Shown: positions 1-6,699 of the stretch, piece by piece
Numbering within the stretch: position 1 is the first letter of the stretch
Layout: every line of letters begins with the position of its first letter
Source of the DNA: Fen-1273 sp963837815
GTDB taxonomy: Bacteria; Bacteroidota; Ignavibacteria; UBA10030; UBA6906
Length of the DNA: 64,000 nt
Reading direction: 5' to 3'
NCBI GenBank assembly: GCA_963837815.1
Contig: CAWIOS010000009.1
Location: 124,001 to 188,000, forward strand
The notes under the pieces: generated by a model
Database searches by the model: none
What the model saw: only the letters and a program-made list of their open reading frames with translations
Told to the model about the DNA's origin: nothing
Made by a program: the position numbers and the translations under genes

Positions 1-188
1 GCGCCGGGAATCCCCTCCGATAGTTCCACGCGGCGCGCGATAGCGTCCACGCGGGCGTCGGCGCCAGCGTTGTCGTCCCCGCGGACGAGGAGCGTGACAA
101 CGGAATCCGGGAACGCCCTGAGGAGCCGCGGGATGAGCTGCGTCCCCACGAATCCCGTCCCCCCCGTCATGAATATGTGTTCTGCCAT
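1..188 (-). CDS. NAD-dependent epimerase / extended SDR, N-terminal fragment
   Basis: The reverse strand encodes the first 62 residues of a protein that runs off the left edge. It opens with a beta strand followed by the dinucleotide-binding motif TGGTGFVG at residues 8-15, which is the Rossmann TGxxGxxG signature of extended short-chain dehydrogenases (nucleotide-sugar epimerases, thioester reductases). The substrate cannot be told because the catalytic part is outside the window. The ATG at 188 is preceded by a GGAGA ribosome site and a good promoter at 229-257, so the start is well supported. The gene is divergent from the radical SAM gene at 294. Confidence 0.7.
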   Translation of the reverse strand, partial: MAEHIFMTGGTGFVGTQLIPRLLRAFPDSVVTLLVRGDDNAGADARVDAIARRVELSEGIPG

Positions 189-228
189 GAATCTCCGTTT
201 TCTCTGTGCCCGTGTTCATGAACCTGAC

Positions 229-257
229 AAAATACGCTTTCCCGGCCGCTTCGGCAA
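229..257 (-). promoter_or_regulatory. Promoter of the SDR fragment
   Basis: On the reverse strand TTGCCG (257-252) and TATTTT (234-229) are separated by exactly 17 bases. The start codon at 188 lies about 35 bases below the expected transcription start. Its -35 box directly abuts the -35 box of the forward promoter at 258. Confidence 0.5.
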
Positions 258-286
258 TTGGAATCATCGCAAAATTTTGCTATACT
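258..286 (+). promoter_or_regulatory. Promoter of the radical SAM gene, apparently leaderless
   Basis: TTGGAA (258-263), a 17-base spacer and TATACT (281-286). Only seven bases separate the -10 box from the ATG at 294, so the transcript would start at or next to the start codon. Confidence 0.55.
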
Positions 287-293
287 TTTTGTT

Positions 294-1334
294 ATGCCGT
301 TCGTTCCTTCCTATATCGCCCTTCACCGGACAGGTGAACTTCGCAGACGCGCGGCCGCGCTCCGCGCCATGCTCGCCTCGTGCACGATCTGCCCGCATGA
401 ATGCGGCAACAACAGGCTGAAGGGGGAGATCGCGCGCTGTTACTCGGGGGAGCTTCCTGTCGTTTCCGCGTACACCCCCCATTTCGGAGAGGAGCCCGCC
501 CTCGTGGGGACGCACGGTGTCGGGAACATATTCTTCGGGAACTGCAATCTCCGATGCGTCTACTGCCAGAACTACCTTATCAGCCAGAACCACAGGCTCG
601 AAGTGAGGAACGAAACAACGATCGAGCGGCTGGCCGCGATGATGATCGAGCTCCAGGAGAAGGGGTGTCACGCGATCGGATTCGTCTCCCCCACGCACTT
701 CGTCCCCCAGATCGTCACGGCGATCGAGACGGCTGCCGGCGCGGGGCTCTGCGTCCCCCTCATCTACAATACCAATGCCTACGATTCCGTAGAGGTCCTG
801 CGTCTCCTCGACGGCATTATCGACATCTACCTGCCTGACCTGAAATACGGCGACGACGAAATGGGGCGCGAATACTCGAAGGTCGACGGCTACGCGGCGC
901 ATGCGCGCCGCGCGGTGATCGAGATGCACCGACAGGTCGGCGGCGTCCCCGTCGCGGGAGACGACGGCCTCGTGAAGAGGGGGCTCATTATCCGCCACCT
1001 TGTCCTCCCCAACGACATCGCCTCCGGCAGGGAGACGCTCACGTGGATACGGGATACGCTGGGGCCGGACACGACGCTGAGCGTCATGTCGCAGTATTTC
1101 CCGACGCACAAAGCGCTCACGATGCCGCTCCTCGACAGGAAGCTCCGCGAGAGCGAATACGTGAAGGTAATCGCCCTCCTTGAAAAGCTGGGGATGGACA
1201 ACGGGTGGGTGCAGGAATTTGAGGCGTCGGACTGCTACAGGCCGGAGTTTGAGGACAGGAACCACCCCTTCAAGGGGGAGGCCGACAACGAGACGAGCGA
1301 TGTTGAACAGACCGGGAGGGACCGCGCGTCATGA
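294..1334 (+). CDS. Radical SAM protein of the PflX / pyruvate-formate-lyase-activase-like family
   Basis: A 346-residue iron-sulfur protein. The radical SAM motif CNLRCVYC (Cys84, Cys88, Cys91; CX3CX2C) would bind the [4Fe-4S] cluster that cleaves S-adenosylmethionine. A second cysteine set near the N terminus (Cys30, Cys33, Cys37, Cys49) is typical of the PflX-like group, which resembles glycyl-radical activases but often stands alone; the substrate is unknown. An upstream in-frame start at 258 would overlap the promoter, so the ATG at 294 is preferred. The stop overlaps the ATG of the next gene by four bases, which suggests translational coupling. Confidence 0.85.
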   Translation: MPFVPSYIALHRTGELRRRAAALRAMLASCTICPHECGNNRLKGEIARCYSGELPVVSAYTPHFGEEPALVGTHGVGNIFFGNCNLRCVYCQNYLISQNHRLEVRNETTIERLAAMMIELQEKGCHAIGFVSPTHFVPQIVTAIETAAGAGLCVPLIYNTNAYDSVEVLRLLDGIIDIYLPDLKYGDDEMGREYSKVDGYAAHARRAVIEMHRQVGGVPVAGDDGLVKRGLIIRHLVLPNDIASGRETLTWIRDTLGPDTTLSVMSQYFPTHKALTMPLLDRKLRESEYVKVIALLEKLGMDNGWVQEFEASDCYRPEFEDRNHPFKGEADNETSDVEQTGRDRAS

Positions 1335-1804
1335 ACGAGGAACACCGGAAGAAGATCGAAAAGATCCGTGCGCTTCCCGCAGCGCTGGAGGAAGCGCTGA
1401 AAGGGCTGAACGACAAACAGCTGGACACGCCGTACCGGGAAGGGGGATGGACCGTGCGGCAGGTCGTGCATCATCTTGCGGATGCGCACTTGAACGCGTT
1501 TGTCCGGATGAAACTGATTCTCACGGAGAAGCGCCCTGCGATAAAACCGTACGATCAGAACGCCTGGGCCGCCCTCCCGGATACGACCGAGATGCCCGTC
1601 GGCGTGTCGCTGGAGATCCTCCGCGGTCTGCACGACAGGTGGGCGATGCTCCTGGACCGTGTGCCGGACGACGGGTGGACGAGAACCGGCCTCCATCCCG
1701 AACGCGGGGAAGTCACGCTCGAGGGGCAGCTCACCGTGTACGCCGGTCACGGCGAAAAGCATGTCGAACATATCATGGGGCTCCGCCGCATGAAGGGGTG
1801 GTGA
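1331..1804 (+). CDS. DinB/YfiT-family metal-dependent protein
   Basis: A 157-residue four-helix protein of the DinB-like superfamily, which includes YfiT and the bacillithiol S-transferase BstA. Three histidines are placed as in the YfiT metal site: His48 in VVHHLADAH, and His140 and His144 in GHGEKHVEH. Family members bind a divalent metal and often transfer a low-molecular-weight thiol to an electrophile; the substrate here is not known. It overlaps the radical SAM gene by ATGA, so the pair is co-translated. Confidence 0.75.
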   Translation: MNEEHRKKIEKIRALPAALEEALKGLNDKQLDTPYREGGWTVRQVVHHLADAHLNAFVRMKLILTEKRPAIKPYDQNAWAALPDTTEMPVGVSLEILRGLHDRWAMLLDRVPDDGWTRTGLHPERGEVTLEGQLTVYAGHGEKHVEHIMGLRRMKGW

Positions 1805-1862
1805 GTCGGGATCCCGCACTGTCATCAGCGACTGACATTTGACAATCCTGAAGGGGGAAACG

Positions 1863-2489
1863 ATGCGAACACACGTCACGTTGGCCGTCATGATTCTCCT
1901 TGGGGCGATGCAAACCGGGGCACAGAGCCTCTCGCTCCCTCCATCACCCGTCCGCAACCACTCGATTAGCATCATGGGGGGCTGGTCGGCCCCGCTCTCA
2001 CACGACGGGCTGACGGGGAACTGGGGCCCCGGCCCCGGGGGATCGATCGAGTTCCTCACATCCGTGAACCGGTATCTCGCGTTCGGCTTTGATCTTGAAG
2101 GCTCCGCGTTCTGGTTCAAGGGACCCGGCTGGGCGAACGCCTATCCCTCCCTTCCGTTCAGAAACCCTCCCGTTGCCCAGATTGTCGCCGGCGTCGTCGG
2201 ACGGTATACGCTGGCTCCCGGCAAGAAGTTCACTCCCTACGTCGGCGCCGTCATCGGATTCTCGCACGTGACTGGCGCGGAATACCGGGTGGACACGGAT
2301 TCCGGGCGCGTAACGTACTATTATATCCCGTTCCAGACAAGGCTCGCCGCAGCGTTCTACTGCGGGGTGGAGTACCGGATCACACGCTCGTTCGCGTTGG
2401 ACGCGGAGGCGCGGGCGGTGGAGGTCATTGATGACCCCGACGTCGGCGCAGTCGCCGCATTCCGCGCCGGTTTCAGGTTCTTCTTCTGA
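1863..2489 (+). CDS. Outer-membrane beta-barrel protein
   Basis: A 208-residue protein with a signal peptide (MRTHVTLAVMILLGAMQTG followed by AQ). The rest is rich in alternating aromatic and glycine residues and ends in FRFFF, a C-terminal aromatic signature typical of outer-membrane barrels. Length suggests an eight-stranded OmpW/OmpA-like barrel. I chose the ATG at 1863 over the upstream start at 1839 because AGGGGG lies just before it and the signal peptide then begins cleanly. No function can be assigned. Confidence 0.65.
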   Translation: MRTHVTLAVMILLGAMQTGAQSLSLPPSPVRNHSISIMGGWSAPLSHDGLTGNWGPGPGGSIEFLTSVNRYLAFGFDLEGSAFWFKGPGWANAYPSLPFRNPPVAQIVAGVVGRYTLAPGKKFTPYVGAVIGFSHVTGAEYRVDTDSGRVTYYYIPFQTRLAAAFYCGVEYRITRSFALDAEARAVEVIDDPDVGAVAAFRAGFRFFF

Positions 2490-2498
2490 CAGACGACA

Positions 2499-3086
2499 AT
2501 GGAACAGGAACACATTCTCTCGATATTCCGCGACTCTGAGGCCCTCCTGGAAGGACATTTCCTGCTGACGTCCGGGTTGCACAGCGACAGGTACTTTCAG
2601 TGCGCCCGGGTGCTGCAGTATCCGCACTACACCGAGCTCCTCTGCGGTGAGATTGCGCAGCAGTTCCGCACTGCGGGGATCGGCGCCGTGGTGGCGCCCG
2701 CGCTCGGCGGGATCGTCGTGGGACAGGAGGTGGGGCGCCAGCTCAGGGTGCGCACGCTCTTTGCCGAGCGGAAGGACGGTGTGATGCAGCTCCGCCGGGG
2801 CTTCCGGATCGAAAAGGGGGAGAACGTCCTCGTGTGCGAGGACGTCGTGACGACCGGCGGATCGGTATCGGAGGTGATCTCCCTCGTCCGGGAAGGAGGG
2901 GGGAATGTGGCCGGAGTCGCATTCATCGTCGACAGGAGCGCCGGGAAGGTGAAGTTTCCCCTGGATCCCGGCGGGATTCAATGCTCGCTGATGGCGATGG
3001 ATGTTGTCGCGTACCCCCCGGAGAGCTGTCCCCTCTGCGCGAAGGGAATTCCCGTCGTCAAGCCGGGGAGCAGGGGGAACACGTGA
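2499..3086 (+). CDS. pyrE: Orotate phosphoribosyltransferase
   Basis: A 195-residue enzyme that joins orotate and PRPP to make orotidine 5'-phosphate in de novo pyrimidine synthesis. The PRPP-binding loop VLVCEDVVTTGGS lies near residues 110-122 and the N-terminal HFLLTSGLHSDRYFQ segment is characteristic of OPRT. The C terminus carries a CPLC pair, seen in a longer PyrE subtype. It is followed with a GTGA overlap by a Nudix gene and further on by a pyrimidine-nucleoside phosphorylase, so the run has a nucleotide-metabolism flavour. Confidence 0.92.
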   Translation: MEQEHILSIFRDSEALLEGHFLLTSGLHSDRYFQCARVLQYPHYTELLCGEIAQQFRTAGIGAVVAPALGGIVVGQEVGRQLRVRTLFAERKDGVMQLRRGFRIEKGENVLVCEDVVTTGGSVSEVISLVREGGGNVAGVAFIVDRSAGKVKFPLDPGGIQCSLMAMDVVAYPPESCPLCAKGIPVVKPGSRGNT

Positions 3087-3652
3087 GCTCGCCGGACCGC
3101 CGGCCGGAATTGAAGCTTCTCTCGCGCGAGATCCTCTACACCGGACGCGTGATCGACCTCCTCGTCGACCGGGTGGAATACCCTTCGGGAAAGGCGGGAG
3201 TCCGGGAGATCGCGCGCCACCCCGGGGGCGCGGTCGCCGTCCCGATCCTTGACGACGGGCGCGTGCTGCTCGTGACGCAGCTCCGGTACCCGCTTGGAAC
3301 GAGGATCACGGAGCTTCCGGCGGGAAAGCTCGCCCCGGGGGAAGATCCCCGCGCGGCGGCCCGGAGGGAGCTGGAGGAGGAAACCGGGTACGGTGCCTCC
3401 TCGATGGAACACCTGGCCTCTGTCTATACGACCCCCGGATTCTGCGACGAGGAGCTTCATATCTATCTCGCGCGCGGCGTCGCGCCGCTTCCTGGCGGGG
3501 CGCGAAGAGAAGAGGGGGAGCTGACGATGACCGTGGAATCCCTGCCGTTCGGCGAAGCCGTGGCGCGTGCTGTGAAGGGAGAATTCCCGGACGCCAAGAC
3601 GATCATCGGCCTGCTTCTCGCCGAGAAGAAACTGAAAGAGGGGAAAACGTAG
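3083..3652 (+). CDS. Nudix hydrolase, ADP-ribose pyrophosphatase type
   Basis: A 189-residue protein with a complete Nudix box (GX5EX7REUXEEXGU): Gly in GKLAPGE, then REL and EEETGY. The N-terminal segment and the P-A-G-K element upstream of the box fit ADP-sugar pyrophosphatases such as NudF, which hydrolyse ADP-ribose to AMP and ribose 5-phosphate. I chose the GTG at 3083 because it overlaps the pyrE stop as GTGA. The reading frame stays open further upstream, but only over pyrE. Confidence 0.85.
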   Translation: MSSPDRRPELKLLSREILYTGRVIDLLVDRVEYPSGKAGVREIARHPGGAVAVPILDDGRVLLVTQLRYPLGTRITELPAGKLAPGEDPRAAARRELEEETGYGASSMEHLASVYTTPGFCDEELHIYLARGVAPLPGGARREEGELTMTVESLPFGEAVARAVKGEFPDAKTIIGLLLAEKKLKEGKT

Positions 3653-3655
3653 TCC

Positions 3656-4300
3656 ATGCCGTATGAGAGCATCATTTTCGATTTTGACGGGACGATAATC
3701 GATTCGCGGAGAGACATTGCGGGGGCGCAGCTCTGGGTTCTTGAGCGCCTCGGCGTGACAGGGTACTGCGGGGAGGACCTTTATCCGTTTATCGGCCTCC
3801 CCCTCGCGGAGACGTTCCTTCGTCTTCTTCCCGCGACGATGCACGACCGCATCGGCGAGGCCGCGGAACTCTACTCGGAGTATTATCCCCCCCGCTCGCT
3901 TCTTACGACGCAGCTTTTTCCGGGTGTCCGCGGGACGCTTGAGCGCCTCCGGACGCGGGGAAAGAGAATTGCCGTGGCCTCGACAAAGCGGGGCCAGGGG
4001 ATACGGAGGGTCACCGATCACTTCGGCATCACCCCCTTCTTCGACAGACTCCAGGGGAGCGATGGGCTCCCGTTCAAGCCCGATCCGGCGATTATCAATC
4101 TGATCCTGGATGAAGAGGGGTGGGATCCCCTCCGTACGCTCATGGTGGGAGATACGTCGATGGACGTCCTTGCCGGGAAAAACGCGGGGATCGCGACGTG
4201 CGGCGTGACGTACGGCGCAATGACCGGGGAGCAGATCCGGGCGGCGGGGCCGGATTTCATCATCGGCGGCTTTGCCGACCTTCTTCCCGTTGTCGGCTGA
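3656..4300 (+). CDS. HAD-family phosphatase, phosphoglycolate-phosphatase-like
   Basis: A 214-residue haloacid-dehalogenase hydrolase. Motif I is DFDGTIID near residues 9-16 (nucleophile Asp and general acid Asp), motif II is VASTKR, motif III includes the conserved Lys in PFKPDP, and motif IV is MVGDTSMDV. The size and cap fit the Gph/PgmB/PpaX group, which dephosphorylates small phosphorylated metabolites. The substrate cannot be set from sequence. Spacing of 3 bases from the Nudix gene suggests a shared operon. Confidence 0.85.
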   Translation: MPYESIIFDFDGTIIDSRRDIAGAQLWVLERLGVTGYCGEDLYPFIGLPLAETFLRLLPATMHDRIGEAAELYSEYYPPRSLLTTQLFPGVRGTLERLRTRGKRIAVASTKRGQGIRRVTDHFGITPFFDRLQGSDGLPFKPDPAIINLILDEEGWDPLRTLMVGDTSMDVLAGKNAGIATCGVTYGAMTGEQIRAAGPDFIIGGFADLLPVVG

Positions 4301-4317
4301 CAGCGCATGACGCGGAC

Positions 4318-5661
4318 ATGAATGCAGTCGAGCTGATCCGCAGGAAGCGTGACGGCGGCGAGCTGACACGCGACGAGCTCCGGTACCTGATCGCGGGGTA
4401 TGTTGCCGGTGACGTGCCGGATTACCAGATGTCGGCGTTCCTGATGGCGGTCTATTACAGGGGGATGAGCCCGGAGGAGACCGCCCGGTTCACCGACGTC
4501 ATGCTCCGTTCCGGCAGCACGATCGACCTCTCGTCGGTCCCCGGCCGGAAGGTTGACAAGCACTCGACGGGAGGCGTCGGCGACAAGGTCTCCCTGATAC
4601 TCGCTCCCATGGTTGCCGCCTGCGGCGTCGCCGTCCCGATGATATCGGGGAGAGGGCTCGGGCACACGGGGGGGACGCTTGACAAGCTGGAATCGATCCC
4701 CGGGTTCCGCACGGGACTCTCGATCGAAGAATACACGGACGTCATCCGGGAGACCGGACTTGTCCTGAGCGGCCAGACGGCGGACGTCGTCCCCGCCGAC
4801 CGGAAGCTGTATGCCCTCCGTGACGTCACCGCGACTGTCGAGTCGGTTCCCCTCATCTCCGGCAGCATCATGAGCAAGAAACTCGCCGAAGGGATCGATG
4901 CGCTTGTCCTCGACGTCAAGACGGGAAACGGCGCGTTCATGCATTCCTATGACGCCGCCGTGACGCTGGCCTCCGCGCTGGTGGACATCGGGACGAAATG
5001 CGGGAAGGAAACGCTGGCGTTCATTTCCGGCATGGATCAGCCCCTGGGAAACGCGGTCGGCAACTGGCTTGAAGTCGCCGAATCGATCGAGTGCCTGAAA
5101 GGAAAAAACGTTCCGGACCTCATGGAGCTCACTTACGTCCTCGGTGGGGCGATGGTCCAACTCGGGGGGAAGGCCTCAACGATCGCGGACGGAATGGTCC
5201 GGTGCCGGTCGGCGATCTGGTCCGGGAGAGCGTACGAAAAATTCATCCAGGTGGTGGAGCGGCAGGGGGGGGATTCGTCATTCCTCCGCGACCCCGCCCG
5301 CTACACCGCAGCCCGGCATTCGCTGGATGTCCGCGCCCCCTCCGCCGGCTACGTCACGGGGTTTGATACGCGGCGGATCGGCGTCCTGGCTGTCGAGCTC
5401 GGCGCGGGGAGACTCAAGGTGGGTGATCCCGTCGATGCCGCGGCCGGGATCCTGCTCCGCCGCAAGATCGGTGATGCCGTGGAAAAGGATGACGTCATCG
5501 CCGTCGTCAGGACGGAGCGTGACGGTGCCGCCGAAAAGGCGGCACGCGAGTTTTGTTCGTGCATCACGATTGGAAATTCCCCCCCGGGAAAGGCCCCCTG
5601 CATAAGAGCCACCGTCGACAAAGACGGCGTCCACTCCTGGACGACGCCGGTCTCGTATTGA
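4318..5661 (+). CDS. pdp: Pyrimidine-nucleoside (thymidine) phosphorylase
   Basis: A 447-residue enzyme that splits pyrimidine nucleosides with phosphate into base and (deoxy)ribose 1-phosphate for salvage. The family signature is present near residues 80-115: KHSTGGVGDKVSL, then SGRGLGHTGGTLDKLE. The three-domain length is typical. The start is the ATG at 4318; further upstream the frame only overlaps the HAD gene. It could prefer uridine, thymidine or both, since DeoA and Pdp are hard to separate by eye. Confidence 0.9.
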   Translation: MNAVELIRRKRDGGELTRDELRYLIAGYVAGDVPDYQMSAFLMAVYYRGMSPEETARFTDVMLRSGSTIDLSSVPGRKVDKHSTGGVGDKVSLILAPMVAACGVAVPMISGRGLGHTGGTLDKLESIPGFRTGLSIEEYTDVIRETGLVLSGQTADVVPADRKLYALRDVTATVESVPLISGSIMSKKLAEGIDALVLDVKTGNGAFMHSYDAAVTLASALVDIGTKCGKETLAFISGMDQPLGNAVGNWLEVAESIECLKGKNVPDLMELTYVLGGAMVQLGGKASTIADGMVRCRSAIWSGRAYEKFIQVVERQGGDSSFLRDPARYTAARHSLDVRAPSAGYVTGFDTRRIGVLAVELGAGRLKVGDPVDAAAGILLRRKIGDAVEKDDVIAVVRTERDGAAEKAAREFCSCITIGNSPPGKAPCIRATVDKDGVHSWTTPVSY

Positions 5662-5667
5662 TTTCTT

Positions 5668-5687
5668 GAGAACACTCGTATGTTCTC
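5668..5687. terminator. Possible hairpin between convergent genes
   Basis: GAGAACA (5668-5674) and TGTTCTC (5681-5687) are perfect inverted arms around a six-base loop, seven bases after the phosphorylase stop. There is no T-run after it, so factor-independent termination is uncertain. Confidence 0.35.
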
Positions 5688-5757
5688 TCGGGCGCGTACG
5701 TTGTGGAGAAGAACGTCCGCCTGGCGTGTCAGACGTCGACCACGGGGGACATGACAG

Positions 5758-6546
5758 TCAGGACACACCCCCGGAGGACCGTTTTTTGAGAACGTCGAGC
5801 ATCGCCCCGTGTATGATTCCGTTCGAGGCGAGGACCTTCTTTCCGTATATGCTGAGCGGCGCGCCGTCGAAATCGCTGACGGTTCCCCCCGCCTCCGTGA
5901 CGAGAAGTATGCCCGCGGCCATGTCCCAGGGGTGCAGGTTCACCTCCCAGAATCCGTCGAGCCTCCCCGCGGCGACGAAGCAGAGGTCAAGCGCCGCCGA
6001 TCCGAACCGCCGTATCCCCTGCGCCACCATCAGGAAATCCACGAAGTGCTCCACGGCCATGCCGGGATTCTCCGCGATGTCGTACGGGAACCCCGTCATG
6101 AGAAGGCTGTTGATGAGCCCCGATGTCGCCGACACCTTCATCCTTTTCCCGTTCATGTACGCCCCCTTCCCCTTCTCGGCGGTGTACAGGACGTCGGTGT
6201 TCGGATCGTAGACGACCCCCGCAACGATCTCCCCCCTGTGCTCTATCCCTATGGTCACGCAGAAGGCCGGGAGTCCGTGCAGGAAGTTCGTCGTTCCGTC
6301 AAGCGGATCGATGATCCACCGGTATTCGGCGTCCGGGCTGCTCGTGCCGCTTTCCTCTGCGAGTATCCCGTGCGAGGGATAATGGCGCCGGATGATGTCG
6401 ATGATCCGCTCCTCCGAACCCCTGTCGATCTCCGAGACGAGGTTCCGCTCTTCCCCCTGTTTTGTCTCGACGTTCCTGACTCTGCCGACGCTGTACCGGA
6501 GAAATTGTCCCGCTTCGCGGGCTGCTTCGATGGCCACGGTGATCAT
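5758..6546 (-). CDS. suhB: Inositol-1-monophosphatase family protein
   Basis: A 262-residue magnesium-dependent phosphatase of the IMPase/SuhB family. The metal and phosphate site is intact: EES near residue 65, then IDPLDGTTNF near residues 78-87, and the C-terminal motif LHPWDMAAG. Family members hydrolyse inositol monophosphate, and in some bacteria SuhB also works in rRNA maturation. The gene converges on the phosphorylase and is divergent from the lipoprotein gene at 6700. Confidence 0.9.
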   Translation of the reverse strand: MITVAIEAAREAGQFLRYSVGRVRNVETKQGEERNLVSEIDRGSEERIIDIIRRHYPSHGILAEESGTSSPDAEYRWIIDPLDGTTNFLHGLPAFCVTIGIEHRGEIVAGVVYDPNTDVLYTAEKGKGAYMNGKRMKVSATSGLINSLLMTGFPYDIAENPGMAVEHFVDFLMVAQGIRRFGSAALDLCFVAAGRLDGFWEVNLHPWDMAAGILLVTEAGGTVSDFDGAPLSIYGKKVLASNGIIHGAMLDVLKKRSSGGVS

Positions 6547-6576
6547 AGCGGTGTGCAGGCTCCCTGGTGATTGCTC

Positions 6577-6605
6577 ATGATACCAAATTGCGCCATGCTA
6601 ATCCA
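6577..6605 (-). promoter_or_regulatory. Candidate promoter of suhB
   Basis: Reverse strand TGGATT (6605-6600), a 17-base spacer, TATCAT (6582-6577). The -35 box is weak, but spacing and distance to the ATG at 6546 are right. Confidence 0.35.
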
Positions 6606-6613
6606 GGTCCTTT

Positions 6614-6646
6614 GGCGCCCCGGTTCGGCGCCGCATCTCTTTTTTT
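6614..6646 (+). terminator. Terminator-like hairpin in a divergent region
   Basis: GGCGCC at 6614-6619 and again at 6627-6632 form a GC stem around a seven-base loop, followed after CGCATC by CTCTTTTTTTG. It looks like a factor-independent terminator, yet no forward gene lies directly upstream. It may insulate the promoter that begins in its T-run. Confidence 0.4.
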
Positions 6647-6673
6647 GTTTCTCTCAACCGATTTCCGTAGGTT
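6645..6673 (+). promoter_or_regulatory. Candidate promoter of the lipoprotein gene at 6700
   Basis: TTGTTT (6645-6650), 17 bases, TAGGTT (6668-6673). The ATG at 6700 lies about 20 bases after the predicted start of transcription. Confidence 0.45.
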
Positions 6674-6699
6674 ACGCGTCACTCAGAAACGGAGCAGCC

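Noticed and set aside
1838..1843. TTGACA before the outer-membrane protein gene
   Set aside because: No -10 box lies 15-19 bases downstream; it would fall on the start codon.
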